From positions 682,001 to 746,000 of the forward strand of contig NZ_JABANC010000001.1 of the NCBI RefSeq assembly GCF_012931685.1: DNA of 64,000 nucleotides, given 5' to 3'. This DNA is from Hanstruepera ponticola (GTDB lineage Bacteria; Bacteroidota; Bacteroidia; Flavobacteriales; Flavobacteriaceae). Shown in pieces: positions 1 to 8,659 of this stretch. The notes beneath the pieces were generated by a model. The model ran no database searches. It saw only the letters and a list, made by a program, of their open reading frames with translations, and was not told the DNA's origin. The translations under genes and the position numbers were made by a program. The stretch's first letter is position 1. Each line of letters begins with the position of its first letter.

Positions 1-464
1 TTATTTTCCTCTTTACCATACATAACACCTGATGCTGCATCACTAGTGCCTAAAATGTAAGTGTAATTATTCTCTTTCCCGTGTTTTTTTACAAAGGTTT
101 TAACTTTTGATATTAGCGAATCTATTTCCGTCTGGCTATCCTTTGAAATTTGTTGCTCCTCCATTTGAAACTGCTGCTGCAACATTTGTTGTTTTTGCAT
201 CAATGCATTGTATTCTGATTGGGCATCACTTTCTGTCATAGATTGGGATTTTAATTGAAATGCTTGGTAATCTAACTGTAAAGCTTTGCCTATACTATCC
301 CTTTTTTTATTGTAAGCCTCAATTTTAGATTTGTACTTAGATTCAATATCTTTCTTTTCTTGGTATTCGTTAATCACATAACTATTATCTATATATGCGA
401 TTTTTTCTTGCTTACAAGAAACAACCATTACTAAGGTTAATATTCCAAAAATTATTTTTTTCAT
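1..464 (-). CDS. OmpH/Skp-like lipoprotein, 3' end cut by window edge
   Basis: About 154 residues are visible and the C-terminus lies beyond position 1. The protein begins with a lipoprotein signal (MKKIIFGILTLVMVVSCK) with the lipobox cysteine at residue 17, so it is probably lipid-anchored. The middle (about residues 35-120) is rich in Q, E and K and should form the long helical hairpin typical of the OmpH/Skp periplasmic chaperone family. The segment ILGTSDAASGVMY near the visible end matches the family's C-terminal strand region. A TAnnTTTG box lies at 487-494, about 22 bases before the ATG. Family assignment rests on this architecture; a role as chaperone for outer-membrane proteins is inferred from the family. 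Confidence 0.8.
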   Translation of the reverse strand, partial: MKKIIFGILTLVMVVSCKQEKIAYIDNSYVINEYQEKKDIESKYKSKIEAYNKKRDSIGKALQLDYQAFQLKSQSMTESDAQSEYNALMQKQQMLQQQFQMEEQQISKDSQTEIDSLISKVKTFVKKHGKENNYTYILGTSDAASGVMYGKEEN

Positions 465-486
465 GATTCTATATTTTTAAGATGCG

Positions 487-494
487 CAAATGTA
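487..494 (-). promoter_or_regulatory. -7 promoter box (TACATTTG) for the OmpH-like gene
   Basis: On the minus strand the sequence reads TACATTTG, an exact match to the Bacteroidota -7 consensus TAnnTTTG, 22 bases upstream of the OmpH-like ATG. I see no TTG at the usual -33 spacing, so this is supported by the -7 box only. The rest of 465-696 is AT-rich and shows no gene. Confidence 0.5.
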
Positions 495-696
495 AAAAAG
501 TAATTACGATTTAAAATTTTTATTGCCAAAATTGTTAGTATAAGCAAAATTGATATTGAGGTTGTTTTAAAATAAATGAAATTTATTATTGTAAGGCCGA
601 TTAAAGCCGCTCTGAAGTCATTTAAAAATTAGTCAATAGGATTTTATGGTAAGGAATTCAAAAATTGATTCTAAAGCTTTAAAATCAATAAATAGG

Positions 697-1542
697 TTAT
701 TTTAGTATATAAATATGCGATGAGTATTCATTTGTTGACTTTCCTTTGATGTTTGATTGTAATCCTATCCAAAATGCTTTAAACGGATTCATAAATCCTG
801 TTTTATACTTTTCTGATAATAGGCTCACATAAAATGAATCAAATATCATGGGTTTGGTTTCTACTAATTTTAGATTTTCTTTTTTAAGTAATCTAGAAAT
901 AGCTGTTTTAGAAAAATGCCATAAATGTCTTGGTACATCATAAGCCGCCCAAAACGATTTGTAATATTGAGCATCATAACTTTTAAAATTTGGAACGGCT
1001 ATAATCAATGTTCCATTTGGTTTTAAAAGCTTTTTAAAAGTAGATAGATGTTTTTCAATATTTGGTAAATGTTCCAACACATGCCATAATGTAATAACAT
1101 CAAATTGATTTTCTTTCAATTCAAACAACTGTTTCGAATCTAACACATTATTATCAGTTTTTGAATTAGCAATAATTCTTGCTTTTTCATTTGGTTCAAT
1201 CCCTGTAACCTGCCAGCCATTTTTTTTTGAAGCCTGTAAAAAATCGCCTGTACCACAACCTACATCCAAAAGTACTTTTCCTGATTTTGAATAGTTATTA
1301 ATAAGTTTCACTTTACGCTTTAAAGTAAATTCACGGACAATATGGTAAATAAACTCCATGACATTCCGCTTGGAATCGGTATGTGAAATGTAATCTTCTG
1401 TTTTGTAATATTTACCTAAATGTTCCTCTGGTGGTTGTGGATGTGTTTCAAGTATATCCAATTCCTCGTTATAAAGTAGCTGAAATTTTTCTCCAGAAAC
1501 TGAATGGTCTATAACTTCTAGATATATGTTTTTTAATTTCAT
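697..1542 (-). CDS. class I SAM-dependent methyltransferase
   Basis: A 281-residue protein with the SAM-binding motif I LLDVGCGTGD at residues 91-100. Motif-like segments for the later strands follow (FDVITLWHVLEHL, then a KPNGTLIIAVPN stretch), as in the Methyltransf_11/23 families. The first 50 residues resemble the N-terminal part of similar flavobacterial methyltransferases. The substrate cannot be told from sequence. It starts 25 bp after the end of mnmG on the same strand, and that gap is almost filled by a parS site, so the two genes are probably co-transcribed. Fold assignment is secure; the biological role is unknown. Confidence 0.85.
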   Translation of the reverse strand: MKLKNIYLEVIDHSVSGEKFQLLYNEELDILETHPQPPEEHLGKYYKTEDYISHTDSKRNVMEFIYHIVREFTLKRKVKLINNYSKSGKVLLDVGCGTGDFLQASKKNGWQVTGIEPNEKARIIANSKTDNNVLDSKQLFELKENQFDVITLWHVLEHLPNIEKHLSTFKKLLKPNGTLIIAVPNFKSYDAQYYKSFWAAYDVPRHLWHFSKTAISRLLKKENLKLVETKPMIFDSFYVSLLSEKYKTGFMNPFKAFWIGLQSNIKGKSTNEYSSHIYILK

Positions 1543-1551
1543 TTGTAGAAT

Positions 1552-1567
1552 TGTTCCACGTGAAACA
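1552..1567. other. parS site (ParB-binding consensus), copy 1
   Basis: The sequence TGTTCCACGTGAAACA is an exact 16/16 match to the bacterial parS consensus TGTTNCACGTGAAACA. It directly abuts the stop codon of mnmG, whose TAA ends at 1568, and lies between mnmG and the methyltransferase gene. A second identical copy is at 3470-3485. parS sites bind ParB and usually sit close to the replication origin. Confidence 0.85.
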
Positions 1568-3439
1568 TTAGCGTCCCATATACACTAAAAGCACTGAAAC
1601 ATCGCTAGGTGACACACCACTTATACGTGATGCTTGTGATATGGTTACCGGTTGAATTTTATTTAATTTTTCACGCGCCTCCATACTCATGGATTTAAGT
1701 TTAGAGTAATCAAAATCTTTTGGGATCTTAATATTCTCAAGCCTAGAAAGTTTGTCCGCATTGTTTTTTTCTTTCTCGATATAACCTGAATACTTAACTT
1801 GGATTTCTGCTTGCTCAATCACCTCATCGTCTAAATTATTGTCTACAATATAATCATTAACCGATTCAACTTTTCGCATATCATCTATGGTAATATTAGG
1901 TCTAGCGAAAATTTTAAACATTTTATCTGACTGCTTCATCAAAGAGGAATCATTAGCGTCTAAAATGGGATTAATCTCTTCCGGTTTAACACTAGTATCT
2001 CTAAAAAACTGGACAAAATTATCAGAAGCTTTTTGTTTTTCTTCCATACGTTTTAAGCGTTTTTCTGAAGCTAAACCAATCTTATAACCTTTTGGTGTTA
2101 GTCTAAAATCAGCGTTATCTTGACGCAACAAGGTTCTGTATTCTGCACGTGACGTAAACATACGATACGGTTCTTCTGTACCTTTAGTAATTAAATCATC
2201 TATTAGTACACCAATATATGCTTCGCTTCGTGATAAAGTAAACGCTTCCTTTTCTTGTACTTTTAGACTAGCGTTTATGCCAGCCATTAAGCCTTGGGAG
2301 GCAGCTTCTTCATAACCAGTTGTGCCATTAATTTGACCAGCAAAATACAAACCATCAATTAGTTTGGTTTCTAAAGTATGCTGTAATTGCGTAGGTGGAA
2401 AATAATCATATTCTATCGCGTATCCTGGTCTAAAGAATTTTACATTTTCAAAACCAGCGACAGAACGCAGCGCTTTAAACTGAACATCTTCTGGCAAAGA
2501 AGTTGAAAAGCCATTCACATAAACCTCTACAGTATTCCAGCCTTCAGGTTCTACAAATAATTGATGTCTGTCTTTATCAGCAAATCGATTTATTTTGTCT
2601 TCAATTGACGGACAATAACGCGGTCCTAAACTTTTAATTCTACCATTAAACATTGGTGAACGTTCAAATCCTTCACGCAATAAATCATGCACTTCGGGAC
2701 TTGTATAAGTCATGTGACATGAACGTTGTTCAATAAGTGGTTTTGTGATATCTAAAAAAGAAAACTTTTGCGGCACGTCATCACCTGGTTGTTCAACCAT
2801 TTTAGAATAATCTAATGATCGGCCGTCAACTCTTGGCGGTGTTCCTGTTTTCATTCTGCCCGAATCAAATCCCAAATCAACCAATTGTTCTGTTATTCCA
2901 GTTGCTGCTCTTTCTCCGGCTCTACCTCCACCAAAATTTTTATCACCAATGTGAATTAAACCATTTAAAAAAGTTCCGTTGGTAAGTACAACTGTTTTTG
3001 CTTTAACTGTAATTCCAAGTGATGTCTTTACACCTACAACTTTATGATTTTCGATTATTAGGCCCGAAACCATTTCCTGATAGAAGTCTAAATTAGGGGT
3101 GTTTTCTAATAGCATTCTCCAATCTTCAGCAAAACGCATGCGGTCACTTTGTACACGAGGACTCCACATAGCAGGTCCTTTAGACTTATTAAGCATTTTA
3201 AATTGAATAGCTGATGTGTCACTTACAATACCACTATAACCACCTAGCGCATCTATCTCTCTAACTATTTGCCCTTTTGCAATTCCTCCCATAGCTGGGT
3301 TGCAAGACATTTGAGCGATGTTTTGCAAATTCATAGTAATCAACAATGTTTTACTGCCCATGTTTGCAGCAGCAGCAGCAGCTTCACTACCAGCATGTCC
3401 AGCTCCAACCACTATAACATCATAAACCTCATTAAACAT
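1568..3439 (-). CDS. mnmG: tRNA uridine-5-carboxymethylaminomethyl synthesis enzyme MnmG (GidA)
   Basis: At 623 residues it has the normal length for MnmG, the FAD protein that with MnmE modifies U34 of certain tRNAs. The N-terminus has the dinucleotide-binding motif VIVVGAGHAGSEAA. Further family signatures are NPAMGGIAKG, GTFLNGLIHIG, GRAGERAATG and MKTGTPPRVDGRS. The C-terminal helical domain that binds MnmE/tRNA is complete. The ATG start at 3439 gives a canonical N-terminus. The gene is bracketed by two exact parS sites. A TATATTTG promoter box lies at 3547-3554, inside the end of the ybeY coding region spacer. Confidence 0.97.
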   Translation of the reverse strand: MFNEVYDVIVVGAGHAGSEAAAAAANMGSKTLLITMNLQNIAQMSCNPAMGGIAKGQIVREIDALGGYSGIVSDTSAIQFKMLNKSKGPAMWSPRVQSDRMRFAEDWRMLLENTPNLDFYQEMVSGLIIENHKVVGVKTSLGITVKAKTVVLTNGTFLNGLIHIGDKNFGGGRAGERAATGITEQLVDLGFDSGRMKTGTPPRVDGRSLDYSKMVEQPGDDVPQKFSFLDITKPLIEQRSCHMTYTSPEVHDLLREGFERSPMFNGRIKSLGPRYCPSIEDKINRFADKDRHQLFVEPEGWNTVEVYVNGFSTSLPEDVQFKALRSVAGFENVKFFRPGYAIEYDYFPPTQLQHTLETKLIDGLYFAGQINGTTGYEEAASQGLMAGINASLKVQEKEAFTLSRSEAYIGVLIDDLITKGTEEPYRMFTSRAEYRTLLRQDNADFRLTPKGYKIGLASEKRLKRMEEKQKASDNFVQFFRDTSVKPEEINPILDANDSSLMKQSDKMFKIFARPNITIDDMRKVESVNDYIVDNNLDDEVIEQAEIQVKYSGYIEKEKNNADKLSRLENIKIPKDFDYSKLKSMSMEAREKLNKIQPVTISQASRISGVSPSDVSVLLVYMGR

Positions 3440-3469
3440 AACATTTGTATTTCATTACCATAATTAAAT

Positions 3470-3485
3470 TGTTCCACGTGAAACA
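3470..3485. other. parS site (ParB-binding consensus), copy 2
   Basis: TGTTCCACGTGAAACA occurs a second time, exact over 16 bases, in the 122-bp gap between mnmG and ybeY, 31 bp upstream of the mnmG ATG. Flanking bases extend the near-palindrome (AATTGTTCCACGTGAAACAATT). It lies in the presumed 5' leader of mnmG, so ParB binding could also affect mnmG transcription. Confidence 0.87.
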
Positions 3486-3546
3486 ATTTGCTTAATACTT
3501 CAAAATCACCTTAAACATTTATACTTACATCATAATTTTGAGTCTG

Positions 3547-3554
3547 CAAATATA
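3547..3554 (-). promoter_or_regulatory. -7 promoter box (TATATTTG) upstream of mnmG
   Basis: The minus strand reads TATATTTG, an exact TAnnTTTG match, about 108 bp upstream of the mnmG ATG, which would give a leader containing parS copy 2. No clear -33 TTG is visible, so this is a candidate. Confidence 0.45.
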
Positions 3555-3561
3555 CGACGAA

Positions 3562-3981
3562 TTAGTGAATTCGCGATAGCACTTTTAAATAGTGATTTTC
3601 CTTGCTCCGCATTACAGTCGCTTCATCTGTTGTTTTATCTTTATAACCACAATAGTGTAATACACCATGTACCATAACACGATGTAATTCATTTTTGAAT
3701 AATTCGTTAAAGTCTTTTGCGTTATCCTTTACACGTTCAACAGAAATATAAATATCCCCCTGTAATATTTTTCCTACCGAATAATCAAAACTAATGATAT
3801 CTGTTAACGTATCATGATTTAAGAATTCTATATTAATTTTATGAAGATAATCATCGTCACAAAAAATATAGTTAATATCTTCATATTTGAATCCTTCGGC
3901 TTCAATAACAGCAATAATCCAATTAGATAATTGTTCTTCATTATCTAATTTAAAATTATTCTCGTAATTAAAACTTATCAT
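3562..3981 (-). CDS. ybeY: endoribonuclease YbeY (rRNA maturation)
   Basis: This 139-residue protein belongs to the YbeY/UPF0054 family of zinc-dependent single-strand endoribonucleases acting in 16S rRNA 3' processing and ribosome quality control. The metal-binding motif reads HGVLHYCGYKD, so the two first histidines are kept and the usual third histidine is an aspartate. I believe this Asp variant is common in Bacteroidota. The start overlaps the end of the DUF4175 gene by 14 bp, indicating translational coupling. Length and the preceding segment (LTDIISFDY, then GDIYIS) fit the family well. Confidence 0.95.
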   Translation of the reverse strand: MISFNYENNFKLDNEEQLSNWIIAVIEAEGFKYEDINYIFCDDDYLHKINIEFLNHDTLTDIISFDYSVGKILQGDIYISVERVKDNAKDFNELFKNELHRVMVHGVLHYCGYKDKTTDEATVMRSKENHYLKVLSRIH

Positions 3982-6900
3982 CGCTTTGCTTAAAGTATTC
4001 TTGAACTTTCTTTTTGTAAACAGGTTGCAAAGGTAAGGTCTGTCTGTTTAATATTTCAGTAGTGTTGAAATATTCTTTGGCTTTTGGTATCTGGTTGTTG
4101 GTGTTGTTTCTAAAATCTTCCTGATTGGTTTTAGACTGTCGTTTAGTATCCTGTCCTTGTTGGAAGGTTGCGTTTTCTAGCTTCAATAATTGATGCTGTA
4201 AATTCATCATTTTTTGAAGTGTTTGATTAGTGAAACCTTTATTTAACAAATCCAACTCTACCTCCTCCATTTGCTTCAGCAAAGCTTTACCAACTCCTGT
4301 ACTTCCTTCTTTTGCCAATTTATCTTCAAGCGCTTGTCTAATTTGTTGTTGCCGTTGATAGATTTTAAACAACTCGCCATTGAGTTCTTCAGAGCCATTA
4401 CTTTCACCGTTACCTTGTTTTTCTCCGTTTTCCCCTTGATTACTATCCTGTCCATTGGGTGACTCTTGGCCTTGTTGACCTTCTTTTTCACCCTCTTTTC
4501 CTTCTTTACCCTCATCTCCTTCCTTGGGTTTTCCTTCTTGGCTTTTATTCATGCCTTCCTGCATTTGCTTATTAAGCTCTTCTTGGCTCATAATGATGTC
4601 TGGTAAACCTTGTTCAGGTTTTCCGCCACTACCAGTACCACTAGCCTGCATCTGCATTTGCATACTATTCAAAATATCACTTAAAAAGTCAGCTAAATTA
4701 TTGGCAGCTGTTATAGTATACTGCTGATTTGCAACACCTTGATACAGACGATTTTCTGAAAATTGATCCAAGGATTTATCAATATTGAAGAAGACTTCTG
4801 ATATTTCTTTATTTATTCGTTCTGATATTTTTGGTTGTCGTAATGATAATGCAAAAAGACTATCATCAACATGAGAGAAATGTTCCTTAAGACTGTTTTG
4901 CTTCACCAAATAACTGGCGTATTTATTATGATTGACTTCAATGCTTTTGAACTGATTCATTAAATTCTCTTGATCAAACGAAAAGAGCACCAAATTATCT
5001 AATATTTGACGAAGCATCTCCATGTCTTCTTGCATTTGTTCTGCACCTCCCATCTGCATAGCCATTTGCATTTGCTCACTCATTTGCTTCATTTTTTGTG
5101 CAGCTTGTTTTTGCTTCTTCTTGGCCTTTTCTTGATTTTGATTAGGGTCTTGCTCTTGGCTCTCGCCTTTCTCTTCGTTTTTTTCTTGTTCGTCTTGTTG
5201 TTCTTGCTGCTCAAGTTGTTCTTTAGCTTCTTTCTGGTCTTCCTTTATGGCTTCCTCCTGTTTTTTGTCCTGCGGAAGCTCCATAGGCTGTTTTAATTCT
5301 TTGTTCTCTTTCTGTAACTCATCTAATTCTTTTTGAAAGTCTTCAAATTTTTTATTAAGCTCATCTTGAGATTCTACGTTGTTTTTGTCTTTTTCCTTTT
5401 CAGATAACTTTTCTTGTTCTTCAGCTAATTTATCTAATTCTTGCTGTAGCTTTTCAAGTTTTTTAGAAACATAATAGCGTTTAGTTAATTCTAACAACTG
5501 CTCCAAGCTGCGTTTTTGGTTCTTATTTTGTTTTGCTAATTTCTCAAGCTTATCTGTTAACTCCTCTTTGTTTATTTTCTCTTGAAGTTTCTCTAGTTCT
5601 TCAAGAAGTTTTTCATCCTCTTTAAGTTGCTGCTCGTTTTCTTCTAACCGTTCTTTTAAGTCTTCTTTAAACTGGTCTTCATTGTCATTTTCCTTTTGAA
5701 ACTCCTCTAGATTTTCTTTGAGTTTTTTGTTGAAATTCTGCATCATTTCTTCTTGCTGTTTTTGTCTTTGCAAGAAGTTTTCTAGTTTCTTTTTATCATT
5801 AAAATTGAGTTCAGATTTTTCTTTTTGGGTTTTAGAAAACTCTTCAAGTTGTTTTTCGCGTTCTTCAATTTTTTCCAAGGACTTATTCAAATCGTCAATG
5901 GTTTCGTTTTGTTGCTCTAATTGCTTCTGCTCCTCTTCATCTTTGGTGAGTTTTCTGTAGTAATAAACACTACTTTTTGTGCTTTTGTAATTACTTAAAG
6001 CATCGTTGTCAAAGACTTGAAAATAGAGCTCATAACCCTCGCCATCAACTAAATCCAGATTGTTTGGAAAAGCTGAAATAAACTCACTAATGTTAGATTT
6101 AGCAATTGGAATATCTACTTTTTTGATTTGTTTAATTTCGCTTATAGGATAATATACTAGTTGAAGTTTTCGTAGTCCATAATCATCGCTTGCCTGTCCA
6201 AAAAAGTACATGCTTTGCTGATCAATACTATCAATTTCCATTTTAACATTCAATTCTGGATAATCATCCTTAATAACATCAATACTAAAAGATAACTTTT
6301 CATAATCCTTTAGAAGTTCATTACTTGTGCTTATGGCATAATCAAAATTATTAAACACGGTTTTTGTGCTCCTAAATTTTCCAGAATTTTCTAGATTGAA
6401 AACAGTCGTGTCCTGACTGTAAAGAACAACTTGATTTGTTGCTTTGGTATTTAGCTTCCATGTAATTTTTGTGCCTTGAGGAACCGTTGCATTCCCAGTA
6501 CCATTTAGTGTTTCTTGAGCCTTATTTATATAATTTGGATAATCCAAAACCATTTCAAAACCTAAAATAGTCGGTACTTCAGATACTGAAAGTGTATAGG
6601 TTTTAGAAGTAACCTCATTTGCTGTAAGTTGAAAATCGATATTGTTTTTGGGTCTAGTAAATATAAACTCAAACTCTCCTATTCCTTTTTGCTGTAAAAA
6701 ATACGTCTCGTTGTTAAAGCTGATTTTAGCATTTTCGGGAATAGTGGTTCCAGCCGTTCTAACTTTAAGGGTAAAATCATGATTCTCTGTTGTGGTTAAA
6801 TTTTCATTAACTACAAAAAATTGGAAAGGTGCTGGTGGCTCATAAGCTGTTTTATAATTAACCACGCGTTCATAACTATCACTAAACCAGTTAAACTTGC

Positions 6901-7408
6901 CAGAAACATACGATAGTAGTATGATAACAATTGGAATTAGTGCATATTTTACATATTTCAGATTTTGCTTAAAATTTATAGCAAATTTAAAGGGAATAGG
7001 CTGTAGTTCAGTAGATTTCTGATTGATACTCGCTAGCAACAATTCTGATTCTGCTTTGTTTTGATTTAATTGTAAAACATTCAGCAACTTGTCATTGACT
7101 TCAGGAAAATGTGTTCCAATAATTTTTGATGCTTCGGTATAATCAATCCCCTTTTTGAGTTTGAATAATTGCGCTAGTGGAAAAAGAATAAACTTAACAA
7201 ACAACGCTGATTCAACCACAACAAACAACCAAAATAAAACTGTTCTAGATGTAGGGTCTAACCAAAATAAATATTCAACAAGCAGCGTAAATAGCAGATA
7301 CAACAATCCTATTGCGAAAAACAAGATACTACCTCTAATAAGTTCATTAACGTAATACCGTTTAATGAAACCTTCTAGTTTATTGATTATGTTGTTGAAA
7401 CTTGCCAT
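3968..7408 (-). CDS. DUF4175 family protein, very long E/K/Q-rich coiled coil
   Basis: A 1146-residue protein with about three hydrophobic segments near the N-terminus (roughly residues 26-50, 56-84 and 152-172). A presumably extracytoplasmic beta-rich region follows to about 480. A very long charged region (about 490-800) is dominated by E, K and Q and should be coiled coil. After a Q/M-rich stretch comes a low-complexity part rich in G, E, K and Q (about 960-1030). This organisation fits the DUF4175 family of Bacteroidota and alphaproteobacteria, whose function is not established. It precedes and overlaps ybeY. Base composition of the coiled-coil part is strongly biased, as expected from GAA/AAA/CAA codons. 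Confidence 0.85.
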   Translation of the reverse strand: MASFNNIINKLEGFIKRYYVNELIRGSILFFAIGLLYLLFTLLVEYLFWLDPTSRTVLFWLFVVVESALFVKFILFPLAQLFKLKKGIDYTEASKIIGTHFPEVNDKLLNVLQLNQNKAESELLLASINQKSTELQPIPFKFAINFKQNLKYVKYALIPIVIILLSYVSGKFNWFSDSYERVVNYKTAYEPPAPFQFFVVNENLTTTENHDFTLKVRTAGTTIPENAKISFNNETYFLQQKGIGEFEFIFTRPKNNIDFQLTANEVTSKTYTLSVSEVPTILGFEMVLDYPNYINKAQETLNGTGNATVPQGTKITWKLNTKATNQVVLYSQDTTVFNLENSGKFRSTKTVFNNFDYAISTSNELLKDYEKLSFSIDVIKDDYPELNVKMEIDSIDQQSMYFFGQASDDYGLRKLQLVYYPISEIKQIKKVDIPIAKSNISEFISAFPNNLDLVDGEGYELYFQVFDNDALSNYKSTKSSVYYYRKLTKDEEEQKQLEQQNETIDDLNKSLEKIEEREKQLEEFSKTQKEKSELNFNDKKKLENFLQRQKQQEEMMQNFNKKLKENLEEFQKENDNEDQFKEDLKERLEENEQQLKEDEKLLEELEKLQEKINKEELTDKLEKLAKQNKNQKRSLEQLLELTKRYYVSKKLEKLQQELDKLAEEQEKLSEKEKDKNNVESQDELNKKFEDFQKELDELQKENKELKQPMELPQDKKQEEAIKEDQKEAKEQLEQQEQQDEQEKNEEKGESQEQDPNQNQEKAKKKQKQAAQKMKQMSEQMQMAMQMGGAEQMQEDMEMLRQILDNLVLFSFDQENLMNQFKSIEVNHNKYASYLVKQNSLKEHFSHVDDSLFALSLRQPKISERINKEISEVFFNIDKSLDQFSENRLYQGVANQQYTITAANNLADFLSDILNSMQMQMQASGTGSGGKPEQGLPDIIMSQEELNKQMQEGMNKSQEGKPKEGDEGKEGKEGEKEGQQGQESPNGQDSNQGENGEKQGNGESNGSEELNGELFKIYQRQQQIRQALEDKLAKEGSTGVGKALLKQMEEVELDLLNKGFTNQTLQKMMNLQHQLLKLENATFQQGQDTKRQSKTNQEDFRNNTNNQIPKAKEYFNTTEILNRQTLPLQPVYKKKVQEYFKQSDDKF

Positions 7409-7565
7409 TATTATAATTAACTTACTAATCTACAATTTTATTTTAATGTATTATTCGCTAATTTTATAAGGTTGTGTTAATTTCGAGGAATTAATACTCA
7501 AATCTATTAAAACACCATTAAAGAAAAAACAGATTTCCCCATAGTACAAATAAAACAGAGTTTCA

Positions 7566-8609
7566 ATGAAAGACTTAAAATATTTAGCAGCACTTACGAT
7601 TCCTTTAACAGCTGTGGTTGGATTGTACTTAAAAGGTGCTTGGTGTTTTTTAACACCTGTGTATTCATTTGTGATAATTCCGTTATTAGAAATGTTGCTT
7701 CCTGAAGATAATACCAATTATTCTGAACCTGAATTAGAAAATAGAAAGGTAAACAAGATTTTTGATTGGATGCTGTATTTTAATCTGCCCATTGTTTATG
7801 GATTAGTAGTTTGGGCGCTCATAATAGTTACGTCTGTTCCGCTAGAAACATTTGAGATTATAGGATTGACATTGAGTTTAGGAATGGTGTTAGGCACAAA
7901 TGGTATTAATGTAGCTCATGAACTAGGCCACAGACAAACCACAAACGAACGCTTTATTGGTAAGGCTTTACTCCTACCAGCATTGTATATGCATTTTTAC
8001 ATTGAACACAATCATGGTCACCATTTGCATGCAGCTACGAAAGAAGATCCAGCTACTGCACATTACAATCAAAATGTCTATTCGTTTTGGTTTACCTCAA
8101 CTATTAGACAATACTTAAGTGCATGGCGCATTCAAATGAAATTACTAAAAAACAGCAAGCAATCATTTTTCTCTGTAAAAAATGATATGTTTTGGTTTCT
8201 CGTAATTCAACTTGTCTATTTGTTAGCTGTGTTTTCCGTGTTTGGAAGAACTGGATTATTATTTGCTATTGCTGCTGGTGTTACTGGATTTATACTTCTT
8301 GAAACCGTAAATTACATTGAACACTATGGGTTGCTACGTTCAAAAACAGCTTCGGGACGCTACGAACGTGTAAAAGAAAACCATTCCTGGAATTCCAACC
8401 ATCTTGTTGGCAGAATTGTGCTTTATGAACTTACTCGACATAGTGATCACCATTACAAGTCTTCAAAAAAATATCAACTTTTGGAATGCCATGAGGAGAG
8501 TCCGCAAATGCCTTTTGGTTACCCAACATCCATGGTTTTGGCATTAATTCCGCCTTTGTGGTTTAAAATTATGAATAAGCGTGTACCAACTCACATGATT
8601 TCGGCATAA
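7566..8609 (+). CDS. alkB: AlkB-type membrane alkane 1-monooxygenase
   Basis: A 347-residue integral membrane protein of the fatty acid desaturase/hydroxylase superfamily. All histidine boxes of AlkB are present: HELGHR at residues 118-123, EHNHGHH at 147-153 and HSDHH at 292-296. The NYIEHYG signature lies at 249-255. These histidines bind the di-iron centre that hydroxylates terminal carbons of alkanes, with electrons from rubredoxin; no rubredoxin gene is adjacent. Several hydrophobic segments lie in the first 120 residues and around 205-250. Substrate range (alkane or another hydrocarbon) is inferred from the family. Confidence 0.92.
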   Translation: MKDLKYLAALTIPLTAVVGLYLKGAWCFLTPVYSFVIIPLLEMLLPEDNTNYSEPELENRKVNKIFDWMLYFNLPIVYGLVVWALIIVTSVPLETFEIIGLTLSLGMVLGTNGINVAHELGHRQTTNERFIGKALLLPALYMHFYIEHNHGHHLHAATKEDPATAHYNQNVYSFWFTSTIRQYLSAWRIQMKLLKNSKQSFFSVKNDMFWFLVIQLVYLLAVFSVFGRTGLLFAIAAGVTGFILLETVNYIEHYGLLRSKTASGRYERVKENHSWNSNHLVGRIVLYELTRHSDHHYKSSKKYQLLECHEESPQMPFGYPTSMVLALIPPLWFKIMNKRVPTHMISA

Positions 8610-8611
8610 AA

Positions 8612-8643
8612 TTGCTTAAAAACTAATTAAGGTTTTATCTTTG
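8612..8643 (+). promoter_or_regulatory. promoter of gltX (TTG, 21-bp spacer, TATCTTTG)
   Basis: TATCTTTG at 8636-8643 matches the Bacteroidota -7 consensus exactly, and a TTG at 8612-8614 sits 21 bp upstream, within the normal -33 spacing. The box ends 16 bp before the gltX ATG, so the transcript would have a very short leader. Confidence 0.7.
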
Positions 8644-8659
8644 CGCAAAATTTATTTGC

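Noticed and set aside
4276-5960. Long open frames opposite the DUF4175 coiled-coil region
   Set aside because: They are shadows of the biased GAA/AAA/CAA-rich coding strand and have low-complexity L/F/S-rich products with no family features.
8348-8372. TTCGGGACGCT sequence in alkB as a copy of the tRNA-Cys remnant or palindromic element
   Set aside because: It encodes SGRYER, a conserved AlkB motif, and matches only a short stretch by chance.
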